Positions 17,427 to 26,731 of a stretch of DNA of 64,000 nucleotides are shown here, one piece after another. Under the pieces are notes generated by a model that searched no databases, was not told the origin of the DNA, and was given only the letters and a program-made list of their open reading frames with translations. This stretch comes from CAYTPI01 sp964439625. GTDB taxonomy: Bacteria; Chloroflexota; Anaerolineae; Aggregatilineales; UBA3940. The stretch spans positions 62,001 through 126,000 of the forward strand of contig CAYTPI010000002.1 in NCBI GenBank assembly GCA_964439625.1, given 5' to 3'. Within the stretch, counting starts at the first letter, position 1; each line of letters opens with the position of its first letter. The position numbers and the translations under genes were made by a program.

Positions 17427-18887
17427 ATGATACTTCAGCTTATCTACGCATTGAGCGCAATAAGTCTAGGTCTCATTAGCTTAAACGGCTTAGTGCTGGT
17501 CATTATTTATGCGTTAAAGCACCGCCGCATCAATCCAAATACACCCATACAACACGCTCCATGGCCCACGGTACTGGTTCAACTGCCTGTATACAACGAA
17601 CAGCACGTCGTCCAGCGCCTAATCCGTGCTGCCTGCCAGTTGGATTACCCTCGTGAGCTGCTGGAGATTCAACTGTTGGACGACTCAAATGATGAGACAA
17701 CAGAGACAGCCGCTGAGGTCATCGCTTATTATCAGAAGCGAGGTATTAATGTGACTTTAGTCCGGCGGACACAGCGCATTGGCTATAAGGCTGGGGCACT
17801 AGCATACGGCCTTGAGCAATCTGAAGCCGAGTTAGTTGTTGTCTTCGACAGTGACTTTGTGCCACCAAAGCAGTATCTTCGGCAAGTTGTCCCTTATTTT
17901 CAAGATCAGAAAGTTGGCCTTGTACAGGTGCGTTGGGGGCACTTGAATGACACCTACAGCCACCTAACTCGTGCCGAAGCCCTTGCACTCGACAATCACT
18001 TTATTGTTGAGCAAACAGCACGTAATCAAGGTGGACTGTTGATGAACTTCTCTGGCACGGCTGGCATCTGGCGCACTGCCTGCATCAGAGACAGTGGTGG
18101 TTGGCACACGGATACACTCTCGGAGGATATTGATTTGAGCTACCGGGCTCAGATGCGTGGCTGGAAATTTCTCTATCTACCACACGTCAATGCCCCTGGA
18201 GAAGTTCCTCCGTTGATGATGGGCTTTAAACGGCAGCAGTCACGTTGGGCAACTGGGACGGTGCAGTGTCTGCGTAAGCTAAGTGGTCAAGTGTGGCGAT
18301 CTGAGCTATCACTGTGGCAAAAAATTCAGGCAACACTGCATCTGGGTGGTTATTTCATTCACCCATTGATGATGATTGTCCTATTGCTCTCGCTTCCCCT
18401 GATGCTTACTAGTGGTCTTTCAGGCTTGCCCTTAGCAGGGTTAGCCATTGCCATGGTGGGGCCACCAGTACAAGCGATTTTAGCACAACGGCGCTTATAC
18501 GCTGATTGGAAATCTCGACTATTGTATTTCCCCGTCTTCTTGCTGATGGGAGTCGGCGTTGCGGTTAATAATACCATTGCGGTTGCTAAAGGTTTTCAGG
18601 ACAAACCTCGCAAGTTTCTGCGAACCCCAAAGTTCAATACCGAAAGTGGCTGGAGCAGCAGTCAATACGCTTTAACAACTGATACAACGGTTTGGTTAGA
18701 GGCGCTGTTCACTATCTATGCTTTAGTCAGCGCGGGCTTTTCGGTTTTTCTCGCCCCTTCATTGACGCCTTTCATGTTACTCTATGCGGGCGGTTTTGCT
18801 TACGCTGCTATTACAAGCTTGCAACAGTCGCATGTTATTCGGCAAGCTCGCATCAAAGCAGAACAGCAGATGCTTTCTTCTCAATAA
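17427..18887 (+). CDS. Processive family 2 glycosyltransferase (cellulose synthase-like, membrane)
   Basis: The protein of 486 residues has an N-terminal membrane helix, a cytoplasmic GT-A domain and four or so C-terminal helices. Catalytic motifs are visible in order: VQLPVYNE, an Asp in LLDDSND, DSD in VVFDSDFVPP, the ED of LSEDIDLSYRA, and QQSRWATG (Q-x-x-R-W). This set defines processive beta-glycosyltransferases such as cellulose or mannan synthases and bacterial glucosylceramide-synthase-like enzymes. The open frame extends back to 17250, only three bases from the divergent lipoprotein start. The ATG at 17427 (MILQLIYAL) with GGAG upstream and the membrane helix immediately after it is more likely. 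The sugar donor is unknown. Confidence 0.88.
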   Translation: MILQLIYALSAISLGLISLNGLVLVIIYALKHRRINPNTPIQHAPWPTVLVQLPVYNEQHVVQRLIRAACQLDYPRELLEIQLLDDSNDETTETAAEVIAYYQKRGINVTLVRRTQRIGYKAGALAYGLEQSEAELVVVFDSDFVPPKQYLRQVVPYFQDQKVGLVQVRWGHLNDTYSHLTRAEALALDNHFIVEQTARNQGGLLMNFSGTAGIWRTACIRDSGGWHTDTLSEDIDLSYRAQMRGWKFLYLPHVNAPGEVPPLMMGFKRQQSRWATGTVQCLRKLSGQVWRSELSLWQKIQATLHLGGYFIHPLMMIVLLLSLPLMLTSGLSGLPLAGLAIAMVGPPVQAILAQRRLYADWKSRLLYFPVFLLMGVGVAVNNTIAVAKGFQDKPRKFLRTPKFNTESGWSSSQYALTTDTTVWLEALFTIYALVSAGFSVFLAPSLTPFMLLYAGGFAYAAITSLQQSHVIRQARIKAEQQMLSSQ

Positions 18888-19004
18888 TACCTAGAGAACA
18901 TCAGGGTTTATGATTGCGTTTCAGGGCGCATCGGCTTAGACTCTGCTTGGTACTAGATATTCCATCAATAAGAAACCTATTCCGATATCGAGGTGACAAC
19001 GTCA

Positions 19005-19919
19005 ATGGCAATCGAGTCAGTTCAACAGGGTCGTCTCACCTGGACCAACATCACAAACCCCAAGCCGGAAGATATCGAAGCGCTTCGGCAAACCTACAAG
19101 AACTTCCACCCGCTTGATTTGGAAGACACCCTAAGCCGCATTGAGCGCCCCAAAATCGACGAGTATGATGACTACCTGTTCATCGTGATGCAGTTTCCCA
19201 AGTGGGATCATACCCGGCGGATTTCTACACCGGCGGAGGTTGACTTTTTTGTCGGAGCGGGTTATTTGGTCACTATACATGATGAGAAACTGCCGCCGCT
19301 CATCAATATTTTCGAACAGTGCAAAGCCAGCGCAGAGGCCCGCAGCAAATATATGACAGGTTCTGGCATGCTGCTGCATGCTGTGATTGACGAACTAGTT
19401 GACTACATTTTTCCGATTCTTTACAAAGTGGATGCTAACATTCGTGGCATTGAGGAAAACCTATTCGCTGAAGATGCCCGGCAAACTATTGAAGACCTAT
19501 CGATTATTCGCCGTGATGTAATTGCGCTAAAGCGAATCGTAAAGCCGCAGCTTGCCATCTTATACCGCTTGGAGCAGATCGACCGCCCCTTCTTTCGTGA
19601 AGACCTTGATGTCTACTTCGGTGATATCCTCGACCATATGCAGAAAGCGCGTGACATTGTTGACGATCACGCTGAAGTAATTATTGGTTTAACTGATACC
19701 ACCGACGCTTTGGCATCTCATAATATCAACGAGGTCATGCGGATTTTGACCGTTATCTCTGTGATTATGCTTCCGCTGACGCTGATCTCTGGTATTCTTG
19801 GTATGAATATTCCAATCCCTTATCAAACTCGGCCCGTGTCATTTTGGAGCATCATGAGCATCATGTTGATGGTCGCAATTGGGATGCTAGCCTACTTTAA
19901 ACACCGACGTTGGCTATGA
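19005..19919 (+). CDS. corA: CorA-family magnesium/cobalt transporter
   Basis: The 304-residue protein has a large cytoplasmic N-terminal domain and two C-terminal transmembrane helices. The signature GMN lies at the end of the first helix (LISGILGMNIPIP), followed by a final helix and a short basic tail. Family members form pentameric Mg2+ (or Co2+/Zn2+) channels. A GTG at 18993 is in frame, but GAGGTGA there is a near-perfect SD, eight bases before the ATG at 19005, so the ATG is the start. The stop overlaps the rnd start by ATGA. The metal is not certain from sequence alone. Confidence 0.92.
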   Translation: MAIESVQQGRLTWTNITNPKPEDIEALRQTYKNFHPLDLEDTLSRIERPKIDEYDDYLFIVMQFPKWDHTRRISTPAEVDFFVGAGYLVTIHDEKLPPLINIFEQCKASAEARSKYMTGSGMLLHAVIDELVDYIFPILYKVDANIRGIEENLFAEDARQTIEDLSIIRRDVIALKRIVKPQLAILYRLEQIDRPFFREDLDVYFGDILDHMQKARDIVDDHAEVIIGLTDTTDALASHNINEVMRILTVISVIMLPLTLISGILGMNIPIPYQTRPVSFWSIMSIMLMVAIGMLAYFKHRRWL

Positions 19920-21073
19920 GTCTGTCTTTTCCACCTGCAACGCTGGTCTATAAACCTGCCGACATTCCCGAATTAGAACGGGCTGTTACTGGTGCCAAGC
20001 ACATCGCGCTCGATACCGAGTCCAATAGTCTCTTCGCATACCGCGAACAGGTCTGCTTAATTCAGCTTTCCGTTGAAGGACGTGATTTCCTAGTAGACCC
20101 ACTGCGCGTCAGCATCAATGTTGACCTACCGTTTTTGCTAGACATCATCGCAGACTCTGCAATCGAGAAAATTCTACATGCGGCTGAATACGACATTATG
20201 GGCCTGCGTCGTGACTTCGGAGTCGTATTTAAGAATCTCTTTGATACGATGGTCGCCACACGCATTCTTGGTTGGGAAAAGGCCGGGTTAGCCAACCTGT
20301 TAGAGAAAGAGTTTGGTCTCACTGTTGATAAGCGCTTCCAGAGAGCAAATTGGGGCACACGACCGCTAAGCAAAGAGATGCGTGCCTACGCTCAACTTGA
20401 CACACATTATCTCATCGAAATTCGTCACCGGCTACACACGGAACTCGAAGCCGGTGGACATCTGGCAGAGGCACAAGAACTCTTTGATGGAGTAACTACC
20501 GCTGCCTGGCCCAACAACCCATTTGATCCATTGGACTTTTGGAATATTCGGGATGTCAAGCAGTTGAGTCGCAAGCAGAAATCCGTTCTGCACCAACTTT
20601 ATATACTGCGTGAAGAAGCAGCACAGGCAATGGATGTACCACCGTTCAAAATTATGTCTGATAGGACAATATACTATATGGCCCAAACACAACCGCGTTC
20701 CCGTAAAAAGCTGCAACGTGTACGCGGTCTCGCTGATTGGATGCTAAACGAGTACGAAGAAGATATTCTGGACGCCATTCGCAGGGGCGTAAAGGCAGGG
20801 TCGCCACCACCACGACCCAAACAAGCGCATAGACCGCCTTCACAATCAGTTTTACAGCGGTATGATCTGCTACATAATTGGCGCAAAGAGCGAGCCCAAA
20901 AACGGGGTGTTTCCTCCGAGGTCATCATGCCCAAGGACGCTTTATGGAAGCTCGCCGCCCACCCACCTCGTACCGTAGATGATTTAGCCCAAGTCAAGTT
21001 GATTGGCCCTTGGCGACGCCAAACCTATGGTGACGAGCTGTTACAATTGCTCGCACAATCTGATCAGCCTTAA
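19916..21073 (+). CDS. rnd: Ribonuclease D
   Basis: This 385-residue 3'-5' exoribonuclease has a DEDD domain: ALDTES carries the first Asp-Glu pair (about residue 30), an Asp follows in HAAEYDIMGLRRDFG, and YAQLDTHYL carries the last catalytic Tyr and Asp. The HRDC domain (about 215-285) with KQKSVLHQLYILREE follows, then a second HRDC-like C-terminal region. It trims tRNA and other RNA 3' ends. The ATG at 19916 overlaps the corA stop by four bases. A TTG at 19910 is also in frame but less likely. Confidence 0.92.
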   Translation: MSLSFPPATLVYKPADIPELERAVTGAKHIALDTESNSLFAYREQVCLIQLSVEGRDFLVDPLRVSINVDLPFLLDIIADSAIEKILHAAEYDIMGLRRDFGVVFKNLFDTMVATRILGWEKAGLANLLEKEFGLTVDKRFQRANWGTRPLSKEMRAYAQLDTHYLIEIRHRLHTELEAGGHLAEAQELFDGVTTAAWPNNPFDPLDFWNIRDVKQLSRKQKSVLHQLYILREEAAQAMDVPPFKIMSDRTIYYMAQTQPRSRKKLQRVRGLADWMLNEYEEDILDAIRRGVKAGSPPPRPKQAHRPPSQSVLQRYDLLHNWRKERAQKRGVSSEVIMPKDALWKLAAHPPRTVDDLAQVKLIGPWRRQTYGDELLQLLAQSDQP

Positions 21074-21119
21074 GCACTGTCTCTATATCGCAGTGCCACC
21101 ACACAAAGGGGTAAAAGAC

Positions 21120-22535
21120 TTGAAACTAACCTTCCATGGCGCTGCACAAACAGTGACTGGCTCTCAGCACTTGGTAGAGATCAACGGTCACAAAATATTA
21201 CTTGACTGCGGTCTCTTTCAAGGAGCGCGCAAGAATAGTTACAAACGTAATAAGGAACTCCCCTTCGAGGCCAACGATATCAGCGCGCTGATCCTGTCAC
21301 ATGCTCACATCGATCATTCTGGTAATATCCCGAACTTAGTCAAGCAAGGGTTCAATAACGATATCTTTTGTACCTATGCCACGCGTGATCTCTGTGCTGC
21401 GATGCTGCTTGACAGCGGTCATATCCAAGAGCGCGATGCTGAATATATGAACCGCAAGCGGCGGAAGCGCGGAGACGAACTCATCGAGCCGATCTACACC
21501 CAAGAAGACGCTTTCGACTCACTGGACTACTTCGCACCGATGGCGGTGAACCGCACTCGCCCACTGCTCGATGGCGTCAAAGTGACCTTGCGTGATGTAG
21601 GACACATCTTGGGCGCAGCCTGCGTGACGCTCGAAATGGAGAATGCTACCACGGGCAAGATGGAAACATTGGTCTACTCTGGTGATATTGGGCGGCACGG
21701 TATCCCAATTCTAAAAGACCCAGTCACCCCACCCGCAGCCGATGTTCTAATTTTAGAGAGTACCTACGGCGGGCAAACGCACGATCCGTATCCTGATATG
21801 GAAACTAAGCTCAAAGACATCATCCTTCGTACCATCGACCGTGGGGGCAATGTTATTGTCCCAGCCTTTGCCGTTGGGCGGACTCAGCACCTTGTCTACA
21901 TTTTGAATAAATTATTTCACGCGGGCGAGATTCCCGATATCCCAATTTTTGTAGATAGCCCATTGGCTGTCAACGTCACCGATATCTTCCGCTTACATCC
22001 CGAGATCTATGATAAAAAAGCCCGCGATTATATGTTCAATGAAGACCCAGACGGCAATCTATTTGGCTTCTCTATGTTAACCTATGTACGCCACGTTGAG
22101 CGTTCTAAAATGCTGAACAGCCTTGACCAACCAATTGTGATTATTAGCGCATCAGGTATGGCAGTTGCCGGGCGTATTTTGCACCATCTCAAGCACAATA
22201 TTTCAGATAGCAGCAACACCGTGCTGATTACGGGTTTTCAAGCGGGGCACACACTTGGACGCCGCCTTGTCGAGCGCGACCCGGTGGTTACAATCTTCGG
22301 TGATAAATATGAGGTAAAAGCTGAGATTGCAGAACTAACGGGGTTCAGCGGGCATGCTGACCATGATGGATTGATCGAATGGGTTAGTAAATTTGAACGC
22401 CGCCCCAAAACAATATTCTTAGTACACGGCGAAGGTGAGCGTCAGGAAAAACTGGCGACGGGTCTAAAAAATGATTTAGGCATCGAGGATGTAAGAATTC
22501 CTATTCAGGGACAGGTTGCTACAATTGACGTGTAG
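21120..22535 (+). CDS. Beta-CASP metallo-beta-lactamase-fold ribonuclease
   Basis: The 471-residue protein contains the metal-binding HAHIDHSG motif near residue 61 and further metal ligands in RDVGHILGA and YSGDIG. A beta-CASP insert follows (about 205-385), then FSGHADHDGL and a final VHGE motif. This is the arrangement of CPSF73-like RNA endonucleases/exonucleases rather than RNase J. The frame is open from 21003, but the conserved fold begins at LTFHGAAQTVTGS, directly after TTG 21120, which has AAAGGGG eight bases upstream. It follows rnd by 46 bases, suggesting a small RNA-processing unit, and overlaps tsaD by 17 bases at the 3' ends. Confidence 0.92.
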   Translation: MKLTFHGAAQTVTGSQHLVEINGHKILLDCGLFQGARKNSYKRNKELPFEANDISALILSHAHIDHSGNIPNLVKQGFNNDIFCTYATRDLCAAMLLDSGHIQERDAEYMNRKRRKRGDELIEPIYTQEDAFDSLDYFAPMAVNRTRPLLDGVKVTLRDVGHILGAACVTLEMENATTGKMETLVYSGDIGRHGIPILKDPVTPPAADVLILESTYGGQTHDPYPDMETKLKDIILRTIDRGGNVIVPAFAVGRTQHLVYILNKLFHAGEIPDIPIFVDSPLAVNVTDIFRLHPEIYDKKARDYMFNEDPDGNLFGFSMLTYVRHVERSKMLNSLDQPIVIISASGMAVAGRILHHLKHNISDSSNTVLITGFQAGHTLGRRLVERDPVVTIFGDKYEVKAEIAELTGFSGHADHDGLIEWVSKFERRPKTIFLVHGEGERQEKLATGLKNDLGIEDVRIPIQGQVATIDV

Positions 22536-23610
22536 TCTCTAAAGGCCAACGTGAACGCACATCCATGTTGAGTGTGTTGCCCCCTACTTGGCGTTCAAAT
22601 TGAAAGTGACCCGCTGCAGCGATCATCGCGGCGTTATCTGTGCAGAGCGCCAATGGGGGGACACGTACCGGGCGTTCTGCGCGTTCAGCAACCTGTTGAC
22701 GAAACACTTTATTGGCAGAAACGCCACCAGCGAGCAATATTTCCGTTGCATTATAGACGTTAGCAGCACGTATGGCCTTGTCGACCAGCACATCAACTAC
22801 TGCTGCTTGAAAACTTGCAGCAAGATCCGCCACAGGCATTTCGTCACGAAGAGAATCATCTGGTTTGTAGCCTGGTTGCAGTTCTTGTAGTGTCCGCAGC
22901 ATGGCCGTTTTCAAGCCCGAAAAACTGAAATCGTAATTTCGTGTCCCATCGTTACCTCGGAGATCAGCTCGTGGGAAGTCAAAAGCTGCGGGGTCACCGG
23001 TTTCTGCCGCCGCTTGGATCGCTGGCCCACCCGGGTAGGGAAGGCCCAATAAGCGCCCAACTTTGTCAAATGCTTCTCCGGCTGCATCATCGAGGGTGCC
23101 ACCCAGCCGCTCGTATTTCCTATGTTGACGCATCAGCAGGAGTTCGGTGTGCCCGCCAGAAACAATCAGGATGACAACCGGAAATGTAATATCGGCTGCA
23201 TTAGTTTGTTGGTCAGGGGCATTGAAACGATACTCAGGCCCACTTAGCCACAGAGAATAGACGTGCCCCTCAAGGTGATTGATTGCCAGCAACGGCAACC
23301 CAGTGCCATAGGCGAGCCCCTTCGCGGCATTAAAGCCAACCACCAAAGACCCCGGCAAACCTGGCCCCTGCGTAACGGCGATGGCATCTAGTTGGTTAAG
23401 CGTGACGTTTGCTTGCGTCAAGGCTTGCTCAATGACCGGGTAAATCTGCTCGATGTGTGCTCGCGATGCCATTTCAGGAAAAATGCCACCGTATTGCGCA
23501 TGTAGTTCAACCTGAGACGCCACCACGTTTGAGTAAATGTATGCCCCATCTTCGACGACGGCTGCTGCTGTCTCATCACACGACGTTTCGATGCCTAAAA
23601 TCAGTGTCAT
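22519..23610 (-). CDS. tsaD: tRNA N6-adenosine threonylcarbamoyltransferase
   Basis: TsaD transfers the threonylcarbamoyl group to A37 of ANN-decoding tRNAs. The 363-residue protein shows GIETSCDETAAAVV at the N-terminus, the metal-binding HLEGH near residue 115, VSGGHTELLLM near 155, and LLAGGVSANK near 300. The ATG is at 23610, two bases after the stop of the M24 peptidase, and the gene is the last of the operon that begins at 26613. Its 3' end overlaps the convergent beta-CASP nuclease by 17 bases. Confidence 0.96.
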   Translation of the reverse strand: MTLILGIETSCDETAAAVVEDGAYIYSNVVASQVELHAQYGGIFPEMASRAHIEQIYPVIEQALTQANVTLNQLDAIAVTQGPGLPGSLVVGFNAAKGLAYGTGLPLLAINHLEGHVYSLWLSGPEYRFNAPDQQTNAADITFPVVILIVSGGHTELLLMRQHRKYERLGGTLDDAAGEAFDKVGRLLGLPYPGGPAIQAAAETGDPAAFDFPRADLRGNDGTRNYDFSFSGLKTAMLRTLQELQPGYKPDDSLRDEMPVADLAASFQAAVVDVLVDKAIRAANVYNATEILLAGGVSANKVFRQQVAERAERPVRVPPLALCTDNAAMIAAAGHFQFERQVGGNTLNMDVRSRWPLETTRQL

Positions 23611-23612
23611 GG

Positions 23613-24836
23613 CTAGCCCTGCATCGGGATGACGAGGTCTTTTGGCATATATGTCAGTGAATGAAATTCACCGTTCTCATCGACATAGACAGTATCTTCT
23701 ACCCGTATACCGAAGCCTCTATCCGGGTAGTAGAGGCCCGGTTCAATGGTAAATACCATATTGGGCTCAAGCACCTGACCACTGACGCTGCTAAAGCGCG
23801 GTGCCGCATGGATTTCCAGCCCGATGCCATGGCCTAGGCTGTGAACATAGCCATCTTCTGTTCCAGGGTGAGAGCGCGGTGTCTTATGACCGGTTTTCTC
23901 AAAGATGTCACAGACCATTGTCTGGTATGCCGAAGAATTCTCACCGACTTCAAGCGCATCTATCACGGCGTTAAATGCTTGCATCACTTCATCGTAGGCC
24001 TGTGCTACCTCAGTTGGCGCAAAGCCGAGGCAGAAGGTGCGCGTCATATCATGAAAGTAACCGCCACCTGTCTCTCGCGGAAAGAGATCAAACACAATCG
24101 ATTTACCAAGTACCAGAGCATCGGCGTCTTCCCCCCGTGAATGGGGTAAAGCTGCGTCGCGTCCTTGGGCAAAGATCGTACCCTCGGCGTCCTCCAGTCC
24201 ATTCTCGATGAGTTGAGCCCGCATGTAGCGCTTGACATCGCCAATCGTCAATGCAGCCCCATCTGCCTTAATGACACGTTCACCCTGTACCTGATGAGTC
24301 TGGATAAATTCAATAACCATCTGCATCACATTATTCGTGCGTTCCGCCACCGAGCGAATGGCAGCTAGTTCCGCAGAATCTTTGGTGATGTAAGCGGCAT
24401 CAAACAGAGTATTTTCTGTCTCTCCTCTCACCCGAATACGTGAACTGACTTCACTGACGCGGTTGAGGAACTCAAATGCATAGCCGGGGTCTGCCATACC
24501 GTAGAAACCCACATCGCCTTCAACCTGATAACGCTCGAAAATATAGGCAATCATCAGCACACGGGCGTCAAAATAGCTACCCGTATCCTTAACTAATTTG
24601 GGCAAGTTGAAGTCACTATAAGCCAGCGTGTGCAATCCGCTTTTTTGTGCCTCTTCACGTTCCATTGCACTACAAATCAAGATTGGGTCACTAGCGACTT
24701 TTTTAAGCACAATACCACCGGTAATCGGCGCACCATTAGTCAGGTAGCGTAAAGGATAGTTGTTCCGGGCTTCACCAAACACGATGAAGGCATTCATCCC
24801 ACGTTCGTCCATTAGCCTATCAAGATCGCGCTTCAT
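23613..24836 (-). CDS. M24 family metallopeptidase (Xaa-Pro aminopeptidase-like)
   Basis: The 407-residue protein has a creatinase-type N-terminal domain (about 1-150) and a pita-bread catalytic domain. Metal ligands are visible: Asp in VFDLFPRE, Asp in FHDMTRTF, His in SLGHGIGLEIHAAP, Glu in FTIEPGLYYP, and Glu in GIRVEDTVYV. These fit Xaa-Pro dipeptidases or aminopeptidases that cleave before proline. The ATG at 24836 overlaps the selA stop (ATGA). It is cytoplasmic, with no signal peptide. Exact peptide specificity is not determinable. Confidence 0.9.
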   Translation of the reverse strand: MKRDLDRLMDERGMNAFIVFGEARNNYPLRYLTNGAPITGGIVLKKVASDPILICSAMEREEAQKSGLHTLAYSDFNLPKLVKDTGSYFDARVLMIAYIFERYQVEGDVGFYGMADPGYAFEFLNRVSEVSSRIRVRGETENTLFDAAYITKDSAELAAIRSVAERTNNVMQMVIEFIQTHQVQGERVIKADGAALTIGDVKRYMRAQLIENGLEDAEGTIFAQGRDAALPHSRGEDADALVLGKSIVFDLFPRETGGGYFHDMTRTFCLGFAPTEVAQAYDEVMQAFNAVIDALEVGENSSAYQTMVCDIFEKTGHKTPRSHPGTEDGYVHSLGHGIGLEIHAAPRFSSVSGQVLEPNMVFTIEPGLYYPDRGFGIRVEDTVYVDENGEFHSLTYMPKDLVIPMQG

Positions 24837-26215
24837 AGTAGGAGGGTATCCTTTATTTGCTCTATCAGAATGTGTTGTTGGTGTGGCAGCACTGTGCGCA
24901 GGTCAACAATTACATCATCATCGATAATACGGGTGATGATTGGCAAGGCGCAGGCTCGGAGTGCTGCCGCAGACTGTTGGGCAGAGGATGTCTGTATGCT
25001 TACCAGAGTAGTTGGCAATGTTTCCCCTGGTACGCTGCCACCTCCCACAGTGCTTTGTCCGGCTTCTACTCGACAAGTAATGCCGGCAACAGCAAGTTCG
25101 TTAGCCACTACTTCTGCGCGTTGAGCCAATGTTTCAACTGGCGTGGTAATCATCTGCCAGATTGGTACATTGGTTAGTGCTTCGTCCTTTAGATAATGCA
25201 ACAGTGTGGCGCTCAAGGCGGCTAAGCACAGTTTATCCGGTCGGACGGCTCGCGCCAACGGATGTTTTTTCAACTTATCGATTAAATCTCGCTTGCCGAG
25301 CAAAAGCCCAGCCTGTGGCCCACCTAACAGCTTGTCACCGCTGAACAGCAGCAGATCGGCCCCCGCTTCTATGCTCGCCTGAATAGTCGGCTCCGGGGCT
25401 AGACCGAAGTCAGTTGTATTAAATAGGCAGCCGCTGCCGAGGTCATCCACGAAGTAAAGATTGTGTGCATGCGCCACACTTGCGATTTCATCAATGGGTG
25501 GCTCCGTTGTGAAGCCGATAATCTTATAGTTTGAATGATGGACTCGCATCAAAAGTGCTGTTGATTCATCGATAGCGTTGATGTAATCACGCAGGTGGGT
25601 GCGGTTTGTTGTCCCCACTTCCACAAGCCGTGCCCCCGACTGAGTCATCACGTCAGGCATACGGTAGCCACCACCAATCTCAACCAGTTGCCCACGAGAA
25701 ACGATAACACCACCCCTATCTCCAGCTAACGCAGCGAGTGCCAGCATTGTGGCAGCCGCGTTGTTATTGACGACCAATGCCGCTTCCGCCCCAGTCAAGC
25801 GTGTTAGTAACACCTCAGCATGCAAGCTACGTTTGCCACGTTTACCAGTCTCTAAATTAAACTCAAGGGTGCTATATCCGGTACCAATCCGCTGAACAGC
25901 ATCCATCGCTGCCACAGAGAGAGGAGCGCGCCCCAGGTTCGTATGAATAATGACCCCGGTCGCATTGATGACTGCCCGCAGTGTAGGCGCAAGTATTTCT
26001 GCCAAAGAAGCTGCTGCTTGCTCAAGGAGTACAGCGTTAGACAAAGTACCCTTAGGGGTTTCTCTGGCAATTCGTTGACGTTCTGCGTTTAGGACTGTAC
26101 GCAGGGCTTCGACAGTCATTGGGTGCCCGTATGCGTTGATCAGTTCCTGAGCAAAAGCATGTTGCAGCAATGCATCAACCGATGGAAGAGTACGTCTTAG
26201 GTCGGGGGCTGCCAC
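24833..26215 (-). CDS. selA: L-seryl-tRNA(Sec) selenium transferase (SelA) or SelA-like PLP enzyme
   Basis: SelA converts Ser-tRNA(Sec) to Sec-tRNA(Sec) using selenophosphate and PLP. The 460-residue length is right. RAVINATGVIIHTNLGRAPLS lies near residue 80 and NNNAAATMLALAAL near 148. RGQLVEIGGGYRMPDVM lies near 175, DLGSGCLF with its conserved Asp near 255, and the PLP lysine in FSGDKLLGGPQAG near 295. The N-terminal LPSVDALLQ segment matches true SelA rather than the short archaeal-type paralogues. The start is GTG at 26215 with AGGGG upstream, overlapping the preceding gene by 19 bases. selB, selD and tRNA(Sec) are not in the window. Confidence 0.9.
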   Translation of the reverse strand: MAAPDLRRTLPSVDALLQHAFAQELINAYGHPMTVEALRTVLNAERQRIARETPKGTLSNAVLLEQAAASLAEILAPTLRAVINATGVIIHTNLGRAPLSVAAMDAVQRIGTGYSTLEFNLETGKRGKRSLHAEVLLTRLTGAEAALVVNNNAAATMLALAALAGDRGGVIVSRGQLVEIGGGYRMPDVMTQSGARLVEVGTTNRTHLRDYINAIDESTALLMRVHHSNYKIIGFTTEPPIDEIASVAHAHNLYFVDDLGSGCLFNTTDFGLAPEPTIQASIEAGADLLLFSGDKLLGGPQAGLLLGKRDLIDKLKKHPLARAVRPDKLCLAALSATLLHYLKDEALTNVPIWQMITTPVETLAQRAEVVANELAVAGITCRVEAGQSTVGGGSVPGETLPTTLVSIQTSSAQQSAAALRACALPIITRIIDDDVIVDLRTVLPHQQHILIEQIKDTLLL

Positions 26216-26613
26216 TGCATCCCCTCTCGTAAGCGCAGGAGACCTTCAATGATGATAATGGCAATTGCAAAGATGACGGCGATAGGTAGGCTCAGGAGGC
26301 GGGGAACCAAAAGCCAGACGCAGGTGGTTCCAAACAACCCAAACCACATCGCTTGTCGTAAAAGCACACTCGGTTTAACCGAGCGACGACTAAACGTCTT
26401 ATTGATTAACTTCACCAGTGGTAGCGCGCTACCAGACAATGCACTGTATAACAGTGCATAAAATGCCCAACGATTCGGCACCGTTGGTAATTGGTTCAGG
26501 ATTAACCAGATCAAGCCAGCCCAGCTGCTCACAGCAAGAATAACCCCAGCTACAACTGTGCTCACCCGTAGTGATTCTGGTTGTTGACGTGGTGGAAGCG
26601 ACTCTGATGCCAT
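26197..26613 (-). CDS. Small membrane protein, unknown function
   Basis: The 138-residue protein has four predicted membrane helices (about 19-40, 48-66, 86-105 and 108-126), a positively charged central loop (KTFSRRSVKPS) and a short C-terminal tail. No family is recognised. It is the first gene of the operon that continues with selA, the M24 peptidase and tsaD, and overlaps selA by 19 bases. ATG at 26613, with a weak SD. Confidence 0.7.
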   Translation of the reverse strand: MASESLPPRQQPESLRVSTVVAGVILAVSSWAGLIWLILNQLPTVPNRWAFYALLYSALSGSALPLVKLINKTFSRRSVKPSVLLRQAMWFGLFGTTCVWLLVPRLLSLPIAVIFAIAIIIIEGLLRLREGMQWQPPT

Positions 26614-26627
26614 AGTTTGCCTGATCG

Positions 26628-26648
26628 TAATCTGACGGGCTCAGATTA
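26628..26648. other. Inverted repeat in divergent gap before the methyltransferase gene
   Basis: TAATCTGA and TCAGATTA are perfect 8-base arms around CGGGC. The element lies between the divergent genes starting at 26613 and 26732 and could be an operator or a leader hairpin. No T-run follows. Confidence 0.5.
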
Positions 26649-26731
26649 TACAGTATTTCTGACGCTGTGGTAACATAGATGCTGGGTAAATTCCCAACGC
26701 TCCCTTAGATTTCAACTTAAAGGACCGCATT

